Shown: piece after piece, positions 13,152 to 28,083 of the stretch
Numbering within the stretch: the stretch's first letter is position 1
Layout: each line of letters begins with the position of its first letter
DNA from: Neopestalotiopsis rosae
Taxonomy: Eukaryota; Ascomycota; Sordariomycetes; Amphisphaeriales; Sporocadaceae
DNA length: 64,000 nucleotides
Assembly: GCA_023078685.1 (NCBI GenBank)
Contig: JALGAS010000005.1
Location: 1,240,001 to 1,304,000, forward strand
Reading direction: 5' to 3'
Program-made: the position numbers and the translations under genes
The notes under the pieces: model-generated
Databases searched by the model: none
The model's input: the letters and a program-made list of their open reading frames with translations, nothing else
Told to the model about the DNA's origin: nothing

Positions 13152-14282
13152 ATGCCGCCTTCCATCAAGGAAGCACGCCCACCTTCGGGATTCCGCCCAA
13201 CATCCATGGTGGTTCTCGACAACGGTTTTCTTCCACCGAGTCATCGCCTCGAGAAAGACTTAAATATAAGCAGTCTTTGCCCCGATGCGTATTGGGCCTA
13301 CCAGAACCTCTCGACCTCATACAATACCGGCGTTAGCGGATATGCGCTGGACGTGTGCCTCGAGTATGAATTCGGTTTCCTCCATGCCAACACCCAAAAG
13401 CTCATCAACCTCGAAACCACGTGGCTAGAGGGACTCTTTCATGCATCCGGACGCACACCGGCTCATAAACATCTCGAGAAGCTGCGTCGCCGTGCCCACG
13501 TGTCTCAGCTGGGTCCTGACTTCTTTGATGCTATTGGGCGCTGTCCGTTTACCATCATGCCAATCAACACAGGCAATCACTGGGAGGCAGTGCTCCTATA
13601 CTTCGAAGAGGATGATAATAATAAGCAATACAAGTATACCAAGGTAAGACACCTGACGGTCATTGATCCGGCGCGCGATCCAAAATCAGCCCCCCGAGTC
13701 GAGAGGCTGCTGAGGCGCATCTTGGAGCCCAAAGGATTCACGTTCGCAACCAAGCACTGTCGTCGAGATATCCGAGGGCCGCACCAGCGGGACTCGCACT
13801 CGTGCGGACTGCACGTCTACCAGATCATCAAGACGCTGCTCCACCGCATCGACGCCTACGCGCGAGAGGACAAGGACACGGCCTCGGTTCCGGTCGACCG
13901 ACTCTGGGTGCCGCTGGACGGGAAGCGGTTCATTGCGGAAAAGGTCCGGGCCAAGATGCGCGGGATCGCGGCCGAGGTGTTTTTGCGCGACTGCGAGGGA
14001 AAAGTCAGGGCCGTGTTCGTCCCGACGCGGCGCGTCGTCCCGCATGGCGCGCGGCGGTCTGTGAATGCGGCGACGATACTGTATCCCAATTCTTCGTACA
14101 GGACAAAGATGGTGGAAGCTGGTGCCAATTCGGAGCCTGGCACAGGTAAGAGGAAGAGAGACGTAAAAGATCCAGGAGAAGACGGGGGAAGCCCTCTCGG
14201 GCTGAGTCCTGGAACTTTCCTCGTTGATTCTGAGCCGCAACAGCCTCCGAAGAAGCGGTGCCGGCTGAGAAAAGGTGAGTAA
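13152..14282 (+). CDS. Ulp1/SENP-like (C48-type) cysteine protease, 376 aa
   Basis: Intronless. The catalytic order of Ulp1-like proteases is present: His143 in NTGNHWEAVLL, Asp172 in VIDP, Gln212 in the oxyanion position of HQRDSHSCG, and nucleophile Cys218. The protease domain covers about 45-235. The C-terminal ~60 residues are charged, with KRKRD and PKKRCRLRK clusters that look like nuclear localisation signals. Canonical Ulp1 and Ulp2 cleave SUMO precursors or SUMO-protein links. This protein lacks the long N-terminal region of both and the overall sequence is divergent, so it is probably not either housekeeping enzyme. Stand-alone genes of this fold also occur as cargo of some eukaryotic DNA transposons; no transposase is visible here. 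Substrate unknown. Confidence 0.8.
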   Translation: MPPSIKEARPPSGFRPTSMVVLDNGFLPPSHRLEKDLNISSLCPDAYWAYQNLSTSYNTGVSGYALDVCLEYEFGFLHANTQKLINLETTWLEGLFHASGRTPAHKHLEKLRRRAHVSQLGPDFFDAIGRCPFTIMPINTGNHWEAVLLYFEEDDNNKQYKYTKVRHLTVIDPARDPKSAPRVERLLRRILEPKGFTFATKHCRRDIRGPHQRDSHSCGLHVYQIIKTLLHRIDAYAREDKDTASVPVDRLWVPLDGKRFIAEKVRAKMRGIAAEVFLRDCEGKVRAVFVPTRRVVPHGARRSVNAATILYPNSSYRTKMVEAGANSEPGTGKRKRDVKDPGEDGGSPLGLSPGTFLVDSEPQQPPKKRCRLRKGE

Positions 14283-14463
14283 AGTGAGTGCCATCAAAGT
14301 GATTTCGCTTGTATGTTCATGTTTATGTTTGGAAGTTGGCATGAAAGATGAAAGAGAAGAAAAATGAAGTCAAGATAAAACAAATCGAGTGTTTCATATC
14401 ATCATATTATATTCAATGTTGTTTTCATTTAATGCAAACGCTACGTGTAATCATCATCATCGT

Positions 14464-16485
14464 TCATCCATCTTCCGTGCCAAAAGAATCTACACGCGGG
14501 ACACCCCGCGGAATCACCTCATCATCGTCCTCTTCTGCGTCGTCGTTATTGAACTGATGCCGCCGGATGAGAAGACTGAGCAGGAGACCACAGCACATGG
14601 TGATGCAGACCTGGATAAAGACGTGCTGCATGGCCATCTGCAGGACCTCGACATTGGCCTGCTCCTCCATCTCGGTGAGCAGGTCCGAGTACTCGATGGC
14701 CTGCGTCAGGTTGAAGACGGACAGGCTAGGCAGTTGGTGTTTTGAAAGGTCCTCGAAGAAGACGAGGCCGCTGGCCGTGATGCCGATGCTGGATCCTAGC
14801 GATCGCATAAAGGCATAGGCCGACGTTGAGTGGGTGAGGATGGACGCGTAGTCGCTGTCACTCGTGTCAAAGGATGCGTGGATTGGGAACAAGGGTGCGT
14901 TGAAGTTTGGACCGACGCCAAGTCCGCCAATGACCAGCAACACAGATGTAACGGCAGTTGATGTAGTCTGTGTCCATAAGTCAGTCTCAATTGCGCAAGA
15001 CTACACAATTTCCAACGTACCGGAGAGAGCAGCGTGAGGCACGCAAATGTAATGGTCGCAATAAGAAAACCGGACCAGATGAACACTTGATATCTACTAT
15101 ACGTTAGCTCAAGCACATGATGCTGCAAAAGCCACTTGGATAGCCAGGAAGTTGGCTCACCTTTTGCATTTCGCGACCAAAATGCCAGTGACGGCGCTCA
15201 TGATGGCAAAGGACAGTGTCCACGGCAACATGCTAAGACCGCTCACGGACGACTTTTGCTGGCGCACGGCCTGAAAGTACATCGGCAGCCAGTAGTTGAG
15301 TCCGGAAAACGAGACAGAATGGAAAAAGACGGCAATATACGCCCCAACGCGGGTCCGGTGCTTGAAGAAGCGCAGCGGCACGACCGGGGACTCTGCCGTC
15401 GCCTCGGCCGGGAAAAAGGCAACCACGGCAGCCATGCCGGCGATCAAGGTGGTCAGCACCTGGGGCGACTGCCAGGAGCTGTTGGAGATGGCCCACTGGA
15501 TGGCCAGCGTGATTAGGACTTTGCCGATGCCGATCGCGGTGACTCCCCACAAGTCGAAGAGCCTCACAGCGCGACCAACGGTTGCCGTAGTGTCCGTGTT
15601 TGGCAGCAGAATCCAGATTAATGCAGTGCAGACTACACAGATTGGCAAGTTCAGGAAGAAGCACTGCGTTTTCATCAGTCGGAAGTATACCATTATGAGA
15701 ATAGTGTGAGACTTACCCAACGCCAGCTGGCCTGATCAGCAAGTGTTCCTCCAATAAGAGGGCCTGAGATAGGTATCGAGGATTAGCAAGTGTATCAACA
15801 AGAGGCGCCAAGCATATATGTTCACACACCAATTGCGGTGATAACTGCGCAGACGGCTCCGAAAAGTTCGTTATACTTTCCAGCACCCCTAGTGTACAAG
15901 TTAGCGATTGTGTGCAAGCGACCAACACGAATGTATCGCAATTCACCTGACGCGTATCATTTCTCCGAGAAGGACAAACAAGAGCCCGCTGATGCCTCCG
16001 GCCCCGAGACCTTGCACTGTGCGGGCGGCGAGCAACATTTCGATATCAACGGCCGTGCCGCAGAGGATACTCCCAACCATGAAGACCACCATGGCCACGA
16101 GGAGCGCCCATTTGCGACTGGGCGTCCGACCGAGCTGTCCAAACAGCGGCAGCGCCATGGCCTGAGCCAGCGCATACGCCGAGCCAACCCAGGTGTAACC
16201 AATATCGGAGCCAAACTTGTTGATGTCCGACAAGATCTTGGGCAGCGCGTTGGACACGACGGTTTGGTTGAGCGTGGGCAAGTATAGTGCCACATATAGC
16301 GTTCCCATCAATAGCGCACGGGTGAAAGGAATTTTGGTCAAATCCACGGCTTTCCTGTTGTGCAAATTTTCGTCGTCATCTTCCTTGCCGTTATTGTTCA
16401 CGGCGTCTTCTTCGTCATTATCGTCGCCGGCGACCATGATTTGGACAATGCCCAGCCGGGCCAACCCCTCTTTCTTTTCCTCCAT
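14464..16485 (-). CDS. MFS multidrug/toxin efflux transporter, DHA2 (14-TM) type, 574 aa
   Basis: Six exons read on the minus strand: 16485-15947, 15888-15830, 15763-15717, 15663-15161, 15093-15021 and 14967-14464. All junctions keep frame and give exactly 575 codons. Family marks: NQTVVSNALPKI in TM1, LGRTPSRKW (motif A region), RTVQGLGAGG, and motif C GPLIGGTLAD followed by SWRWCFFLNLP, which is typical of DHA2 pumps such as aflatoxin/trichothecene exporters. The N-terminus is acidic and the C-terminal tail also carries an acidic run. Likely plasma-membrane proton antiport of small organic molecules. It lies tail-to-tail with the Ulp1-like gene (about 180 bp apart). Confidence 0.88.
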
Positions 16486-18423
16486 GGCTCAGGTCGTCCC
16501 AAGTGCAGCACGACTAACGTCTCGTCATCCATGAATACCAAAATTATAGTAAAATCGAGGAATGTGAAAAAGGGCATGAAAATTCCATATTTTGGGGAAA
16601 AGCCAGTATAGGATGCCAACAATATGGTACACCACTACACGTTCAGGGCACAAAAGTGTAAAATAAGAATTTTAAAGTTCAGTGAGATCGGGGAGTTATT
16701 CAAAATGGGCAATCCGCGAGCGATTTTTGGGCCAGGGTCTTGTACAAGCCCCCCGCACACCACCAAGACCAAGACCATATCCGGTGAGCGATCGGCTCGT
16801 GACGCCTTTCCCATCCTTGCGATGGCTGCAGTAGCGCCGGCCGGTGCCGGCTCCCCGACCGCGCTACCATCTAGCACTCACTGGGCAAAAGATATATCCT
16901 CCTCTTCACTCTTGTCGAGTCCTGGCTTGGTATTTGCTTGGCTTCATGGGCGGGTGGTGGTTTTGGCGGTGTCGAATACCGCTTGTGTTTGCTCACCGGA
17001 AAGCGGGAACGAATGCAGTTCATGACTCTGTGGACTGGACTCTGGACTGAATCAGGTATCTTGGGCAAGCTTGCCAAGGTGGCGGGACTAGAGTAAGCGT
17101 TGAGATGCGACCGAATTCGGATGCGCAAAGTCCTTGACTTGTAGAAATCGTACCAAATGTCCATGTTAGCTAATACGGTGCGTTTTGTCAAGTATGCAAG
17201 TCTGTTCTCCGCGGTCATAGACAGCCCATGATTCGTCTACCCGGCACATGGCCGCAGCTTGAATTCGCAAGGATTCTGCTGATTTTACAAGTACAACCAC
17301 ATCTCCTCACGCCAAGTCCATGCACATTTTGGAGATAAAGGCTGACTGGGCCATATCAGATCACCCCACATACAAGAAGGATTCCAAGCGAGCGCCGAGA
17401 TGTGATGGTGGTAATTGTAGAGTAGGCATGCCTCATCTCAAAGCTGGCTAGTCTAGAGATTGGATTGATAATAACCAATACCTCGCGGCCTTGTCGGAAC
17501 TCCGCGGTCCACTCTATACTATTATGTCTCCCCGCTCGTCAATCTTAGCTACGCATCTCAATCCGAGAATCAGCCCAACATAAGTCTGATCTGCGAACAA
17601 CAGAAGACATTTCTCAATGCTTGAAATCGACTAGCCATGTACAATGGGAGCCGGCCCGTCCCGATGTGTACACCCGCACTTATAATTTCACGACATATTG
17701 ACCTCATCAACAGTAGACATTGATGCCCCCGACCAAGACAAGACAATTGGAGGCTCAGAATTAACAGCCCGGCGCTCGCCTCGAAACGGACGAAGTTGGT
17801 GGATTCCAGCGCCTCACTTGGCCTAAATGCAACTTAGGTATCGGGACCCCATTGACCGACACTCAATGTCACACGGATCAAACTGCGAAATCACAGGCAC
17901 CGCGAAATGATGCTATTTTGAAAAATCCCATTTATTCTTGGGCCCCGGTTCAAGTAGATCGGAACAGGCAAAACATTGCTGGACAGTACTTCATATATGT
18001 TCTTGCAACATCCAGCAAACTTTATGCGGCCTGGAACCGGACTCCTGATGCATAAGTGTCATCTGCATGCTAGCATCTTCCTTGTCCATCTCACAGGATC
18101 CATGACAATGTATATTGCTTATAGTGTAGTGTCGGAATCATTCGCGGGAATGATATTCTGCTGTGCCCTCAATGATGCTGTCGTCGTTGAGCGCGAGTTG
18201 CATCTTCCCCAGCCAGCTTGACATTGTGTAGGGCTGCAATAAGCGAAGTCGCCCCCGTCCAAAAATGGGCCACACCAACCGTAAATACTGCAACACAGAC
18301 TATTCGGGCAACGAGCATTGACTCCAGGACCACATTGACTGTTGGCTGAAATTGGAATCTTTTGGTCGCAACGAACTTGTTAGCGGTGTGATCTGTCGAG
18401 TCTTGTGGTTTAAGCGGACGCCA
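16486..18423. other. Intergenic, no gene supported
   Basis: Nearly 2 kb without a credible coding frame. The stretch next to 16486 is the upstream region of the DHA2 transporter. Open frames around 16624-17025 and 17852-18221 are short, lack domains and overlap frames on the other strand. No RNA gene or repeat recognised. Confidence 0.5.
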
Positions 18424-19271
18424 CTATACCGTTGTGTTCAAATGGATGGTAAATTTCATGTCGTCGAACCATGTCGCACCCTTGAAGCTTGTAGTTTCCG
18501 CCAAAGTCTGTATAGACGGAGCATATACTGTAGCAAACCGGATCGTATCGACATTCTTGAATTCATAGAGAAGTCTAGCCGGAATCATCTGATGTCCCAA
18601 GGTATGTTAATATCACGATTCCTCACATTTTCAAACATAGAGATGGGGGTACAAGACAAGTTTAATCAACTATTGTAAAAGAGGACAGGAGACTGTCATA
18701 AACACGGTACATTGACTCACCTTCGTGGTGTTCGTGCGTTCCGTCGGAAGGAATTGAAAACTTTGACTGGCGACTCTCGATCCAGCTCTGTATCCAAAGG
18801 CGGCCAGGGTGCAACGCGCAATGCCAAAGGCGACACCGTTTCGTGCCACGACACAGCCCCAATTGAAGGATGTCAGGTCAAACGACGGAGAGAATGATCC
18901 ACCATAATTGACAGTCATTGTTGGCGACCCTAAGAATGACCCGCGGACTTCATCGGAGTAGGACAAAACATTTCGACCCGACGTTGGGATCAAGCCGTAC
19001 GGTAACAAGCCAGTCGGACTATAGACATCTCCAACTCCTAGATTATAACAATTTGTTAAAGTTGCCAGAGAGATGAGCTTATAGATTTCAAACCGAAAGA
19101 ACTCCACTTCAATTCATCGTGGAAAGTCAAGCTGCTGGGCGGTTCGAGGGGATTTCTGTCGAACTCTTCAAAACCTGCAGTGTAGGAATGATCTTGACTT
19201 GCGGCGCCAATCAAGGTGATAGCAAGTATAAGGACACCGAATTTCAACATTTTGACAACTTGAGTACCCAA
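18424..19271 (-). CDS. Small secreted fungal protein of unknown function, 219 aa
   Basis: Exons (minus): 19271-19094, 19037-18721 and 18588-18424. The third exon was found by reading past the in-frame stop after 18721; it supplies the ending typical of such proteins, WFDDMKFTIH, and the total is exactly 220 codons. A signal peptide (MLKFGVLILAITLIGAAS) follows either of two in-frame ATGs (19271 or 19250). The body is beta-rich, with YGGSFSPSFDLTSFNWGCV and two cysteines near the middle. I recall similar secreted proteins in many ascomycetes and basidiomycetes, without a defined activity. A wall- or plant-associated role would be guesswork. Intron 2 is less certain than intron 1, because a second possible acceptor lies near 18676. 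Confidence 0.65.
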
Positions 19272-19755
19272 TAGAATCCACAGTAAAATGCAGGCATAAA
19301 ACGGTGCGATCCCGCAAATAGGCTGAGAGTCAAATTAATCACGTTGTCCAGTGCATAAAAAGAATGGACAGCGAAGTAGATATAACACCCATAACTCAAC
19401 CCAGGCTCCATATTTACGTCCTCAATTATGAGAAGAAATGAACAACATGGAAAAATTTCAACAATAGGTTCGGCAGTGATCATAGTGGCGCATGTTTCAA
19501 GCAAAGTGCAAGATCCCGAACTCTAAGGTTGACGGGAAACTATCTCTAATTTCCATTGTTTCAGGCTTGGTCTCCAGATTCCAGCACTGATTATGACCGA
19601 TAAAGGCTGGAAAAATGTGGAATACACACGTTTGAGACGAGAATAACGGATTGCTAGTACATGGCGGATTTCGAGGCCACCTCAGGTAATGTCCGCTGGA
19701 CGTTGGAATCACAACATGATTATTCAGCCGCTCCCACTTCCGTCGTGAGCACTGC

Positions 19756-19826
19756 TTAATCCATGCGATCACAACATTGAGTTTCTAGCCAACCGCCTGA
19801 CAATACTGCTGGTGCTTGCTCCTGTC
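19756..19826 (-). pseudogene. Relic matching the 3' end of the nearby halogenase gene
   Basis: Aligns without gaps to 22797-22867, the last 14 codons of the halogenase plus 29 bp beyond its stop. By hand I count 53 of 71 bases identical. The reading DRSKHQQYCQAVG-stop mirrors the intact gene's DRSNHQQYCQTVG-stop, including the stop position. Upstream of this block similarity is lost, so only the tail of a former copy survives. It lies about 3 kb from the intact gene, on the same strand, with the HET gene between them. Confidence 0.7.
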
Positions 19827-20209
19827 GGGTTCTGTTTGATGCGAGTTGCAAAGAAGACGTCAAGCAGCACCCGTTCATAATTTGTCCACCTTTGTTTGCT
19901 TGCATGGATAGACACCTAGATAAGATTAGAGCGAATATATAACTCCACGAAGATCTCAGAATGTAATTGCCTCTTGCTGTTTGTGAACTGTGCAGATTGG
20001 TCCATTTGATATTGTTTGTGAATTGATACCTAGTGTCGCACTGGCTAACTTGCGCTTAGGCCGAGTAAGGTGCTGGGGCGGCTGGGTTCGACAGGTAGCT
20101 GCGACTGACGAGCGGGGTGATTTAGCATACAAGTGGGATGCGGCATTCCAAGCAACCATTTCACAACTACTTCATCCTAGACTCTGCAAATTTGACGTTT
20201 CTGCTGCCC

Positions 20210-22507
20210 ATGGCCTACACATGCCAGTATTGCGCTACATTATCTATACATCGACTCGTTGAGCTGGCGCGCGAGGACTACTCAGGTGATACCTTCTCAC
20301 CGAGGAAATTCTTTGCGCACCACAAATCTATCGATGATTTAAACACTTCAGCTGAAAAAGGTTGCAGCTTGTGCCGGCTGATCATAGACTCTTTCAAGGG
20401 TACTCCGCGCAAGCTGTACACTCACTGGCCATACACATGGGAAGGACCCGAATGCCCCGAAGCCTCATCAATGTATGGCGAATTCAGAGAGTCGCCCAAA
20501 GAGACAGATATCAGGCTCTGCATTAACACAAGAACTTTGTATTCGACCGATCCACTTGAGAAAGTAACTGTTCTAGACCGTTTACTAGTGCAAGTGGGAT
20601 TTACGCCAGATTGGGACAGTGATGAACTTATTCCTGAGGAATACTTCGAGTTTTTCACACTTGCTTTGAGCACTACTGCCGGTAGGGAGAATGCACCTCT
20701 CTGGAACCTGCACACAAGTTACTGACGAGCCTTACCGGTCATAGATGAGCCTTATTGGATAGATGGTGTACGCATAGGGAACTTGCAGGGAGAAGAAGAT
20801 CTAGGCTCGGCCGTGAACTTCAACATTGCTAAAGCCTGGCTACACGAATGCCAAACAAGCCACAGCACCTGCCAATTGAAGAATCTTCCACAACTTCCAA
20901 CTCGAGTGATCGACGTAGGCTTGACTGACCTTGACGTCCCTCGCATCGTCACTTCCCTCGGGGCGAAGGCTGACTACGTCGCATTGAGCCACTGCTGGGG
21001 TGGGAAAATCCCAGTTCTTCTGACTACAGAGACAATCACCGATTTTCAAAAGGCGCTTCCTTTACCTGACCTTTCACAAAACTTCCGAGACGCAATTCAA
21101 ATAACACAAAAGCTAGGCATCCGTTTCTTATGGATCGATTCGCTATGCATCCTGCAAAATTCCAAATCGGACTGGCAATCCGAGTCGCGGCAAATGGGTC
21201 GCATCTATCGCGACTCGACTTTAACTATCTACGCCGCCGTCTCAGACCGCAGTACCGCTGGTATACTCTGCCAGCAGGCGAGGCAGTATAGTCGCCTACC
21301 GAAACCCACCTATGTTGCCTTACGGTCCCGCCAGCACGATCCTGACCAGCAACAGCTTGTGAAGGTATCTTGGCTGCCACCCGAGGAAGAAGACCTCCGT
21401 TCGATCTACTCTTATTCGCCCCTGTACTCCCGTGGTTGGTGTTTGCAAGAGTCCATTCTAGCTCCGCGCCAGCTCATCTATGGTGCACGTCAGCTCTACT
21501 GGCGATGTCAGGCCAAATACCAATCAGCCGATGGCACGCCTGAAGGGTTTAAATATCCCGAGGACAACTATAAGCATTTCACATCCTTAATCTTGTCTGA
21601 GATTCTCGCCGCTCCGTCCCCATTTCATGGTCCACAGCCGCCCGCAGCCGATATTGTTGAGGCCGTTATGAAAGATTATTACGACCTGGTTGAGACCTAT
21701 AACCTGCGTTCGTTGACCTACGGCAGCGACAAATTTCCAGCCTTTTCGGGTCTTGCCCACTTCCTGCAATCTATACTGCCGGCCGGTACTTCGTACCTTG
21801 CGGGTCTCTGGAGCTCTGATATACACCACGGCCTGCTCTGGCATGCTGAATACCCACAGAGCAGCCCGTATGTTGGAGCAAATCCCTATCGTGCTCCGTC
21901 ATGGTCCTGGGCAGTAACGGACGGCCTCATTCATTTCCCCTTATCAAGATCAGATAATAGACCCAACACCTTGAATCTGGAGTTATTGGAGTCACATGTT
22001 GTATTGCAGAATCCTGAGGATCCATTTGGAGGAATCGTTTCCGCGGTCATACGCGTGCAGGCGCATGTCATGAACCTAGTGCGCAGTCCGGAAGTAGCCC
22101 GTATAAAATTCGATGAGTCCATCGGCACCGCTCATTTTGACGAGGAAGAAATGCAGACCAACAAAAAGAGTTCATCGGGTTTTCCCCTCTTGTTCGTGGT
22201 GAACGAAAAAGGTGGAGACGAGTCTATCCTTGCGATGATGACGGAGTCTGAGGAGAACACGGAATTTGTGGTTGATACTAAGCTCTTTTCTCCTAGGACA
22301 CGGGGAGATATGTTATTGATGCTAGTCCAGACAGAATGTGATGAGAATGATGCGATTTTAGAGTACAGTGCAGAGTGCTTGATACTTCAGCGGACGGAAG
22401 TGAATACGTCAAGCAATGCGTATAAGCGGGTAGGAATTGCAGATCTGGGCAAACTAGATATAGACTGGCTGGCGGGATGGGACTCTGTGGTATTAGAGCT
22501 CGTATAG
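20210..22507 (+). CDS. HET-domain protein (heterokaryon incompatibility type), 744 aa
   Basis: Exons 20210-20681 and 20745-22507, joined by a 63-bp intron with a TTACTGAC branch site; it removes an in-frame stop at 20723 and yields STTA-DEPYWIDG. The N-terminus has a CQYC pair and a second CSLC pair (about residues 5-8 and 65-68). The HET domain spans about 235-390: YVALSHCWGG, LWIDSLCILQ, the WQSESRQMGRIYRDS helix, and RGWCLQE. HET domains are fungal cell-death inducers; most family members are orphan paralogues, with no demonstrated allorecognition role. ATG 20210 was chosen because it opens directly onto the cysteine pair; an upstream in-frame start at 20138 would add 24 residues. No NACHT or WD repeats, so this is the stand-alone HET type. 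Confidence 0.9.
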
Positions 22508-22825
22508 GCGATCACGATCGTATTCCTCAGACGCATGCAAGAAAGTTCTTATTTTATGTTTGCTAGTGTTTTCTACCCCCTACGACTTGGATAAAACATT
22601 GCACGGCCTAGAACGACACCGCATTTAGAGCCAGGGTAGCCAGTGCTAAAGATGTAAATAATCCATATTAAAGAATGGGGCGATTGGCGCATGGAAGTTG
22701 GCTGCGGAGTCGAAAGAAGCTCACTCACAGTAGCCAATGTCTACGGGACGTCGAGATCTTTTCACAATTCTTTGCTAGCAGCCCCTTTGCTGCTAATTAA
22801 TCCACGCTATTTCAATCGCAAAGGT

Positions 22826-26508
<3,683 letters not shown>

Positions 26509-28083
26509 TTATAGGAGGAAGAAGCCACTGCCGACAAACATGAACAGTGTGGCTGCACCCATGACGCCGACCTTGGCCCAGTCAAATGCAGGGACCATGT
26601 AGGCAGCGCTCTTCGTTCCAAAGCCAGCACTTGCGCCATACGTGGGAGTGGTGCCCGAACCGCTGCCTGCAGAGCTGGTGACTTGGTTGGCAACGGCAGT
26701 GGCGCTGGGAATCTCAGCACCTTCGCTGGCGAATGCAACCACGTTGGAAGTGGTAGCATTGAAATCAGTCTTGGCAATTGCGATTTGGTTGTTCACCAGG
26801 TCGTAGACAACGTAGGCCGATCTCAAAAATGTGTCGCCGAGAAGGAAAGGATCGCTGCTAAAGTTCTGAACACCAAATTGGCACGCTTCTTGTCCCTGAT
26901 ATTCACCAGACGAGAAGGTTGGGTTTGAACCTGATGTGACCAACGAAAGGACGAGTTCGTCCATGCCGACTGCGATCTGGGGACCCTCGCTACCGGCAAA
27001 TTGGAAGAGGAACTGGCCAGAGCTGCTAGCCATGGAGCATGGCAGGATGGCAGACTGCAGATCGCTAGAGTAGACAGCACCGACTTCCGTCCACATTTGG
27101 CGGGCGAGGTCAGTGGGCAGGTAGCTCAGAGTAGTACCCGAGTCCAACACAACAGGAATGGGGTATTCACTCGATGACAGGCTATCGCTGCCGGAAGAAG
27201 AGTTGGCAGTCACTGATGTCAAGTAAACCTCAAACGAGGTGTAGCGGCCAGAGCTGGAATCCGGGATGATGTCGATGCGGCTCAAGTCACCTTCGTACTT
27301 GTCCGTGTCGATTCCGCCGAATAGAATGCTACCAGTGCTGGCGTCGAGATCGTTCAGCCACAGAGAGTAGGCGTTGGTGGCAATGAGACCCTCTTTCTGC
27401 ATCTGCACGGGCAGGTTGTCGTATGCGGCCGAGTAGGACTGTTCAGTGCCGACAATGGCTTCGTTGATGGCGTATCCAACTCCGACCAGACCGTATGAAA
27501 TATCTGTTTCCTCGCCGAGACCCATGGTCACATTGCTGAGACTGGTACCGCCAATTTCAAAGTCGTCGGTAAAGTAGTCGCCCTTGGAAGAGCTTCCATC
27601 GACGTAGGAGATACTGAATTCATCCTGGCCGACAACGGTATAGGTGCTCGAATCATCCGAGTTGACTGCGCATCATAGTGTTAGTTAGAGATGGCCAAAA
27701 AGGGAAAACTGCGCTGCTAGAAATATGTATCACTTACAGGAACCAAATGTGCAGCCATCACTGCTGCTGCTTGTTCCACCTCGGCTGCCGGAAGAAGAAG
27801 TCGAACAAACAGATGCGCTACTCGATGGGACCCAGATATCGCTACTGCCGGTGTCGAGCTGCAGAGTCAAGTTTTGGCGCGGCGTTCCAATCGACACGGA
27901 AGCAAAGTATCCTCCCCTAGCTTCTTCGTTGGTGATGACTTCGGTAATGGTCGAGGCGTCACGCTTCACGATTCCGTCCTTGGGCTTGGTGGTTCGCTTC
28001 TGAATGTCCCACTGGACGACCTGGGCATGTGCGACGGCAGCAGCCAGTAGCGAGCCGGCCGTCACGGTAGCAACGGACTTCAT
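26509..28083 (-). CDS. Secreted pepsin-family aspartic protease, yapsin/candidapepsin-like, 500 aa
   Basis: Exons (minus) 28083-27738 and 27665-26509, split by a 72-bp GTAAGT...CAG intron. A signal peptide ends near residue 20 (AVAHA). A propeptide ends at a Kex2-like KR (40-41). Catalytic motifs are DTGSS (Asp77) and DSGTT (Asp290). A Ser/Gly-rich region is inserted after the first active site, with cysteines that probably form a loop disulphide. The C-terminus has a Ser/Thr/Gly-rich stalk and a terminal hydrophobic segment ending FVGSGFFLL, which suggests GPI anchoring at the plasma membrane or wall, as in yapsins. ATG 28083 is preferred over 28095 because it opens the signal peptide directly. 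Confidence 0.9.
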
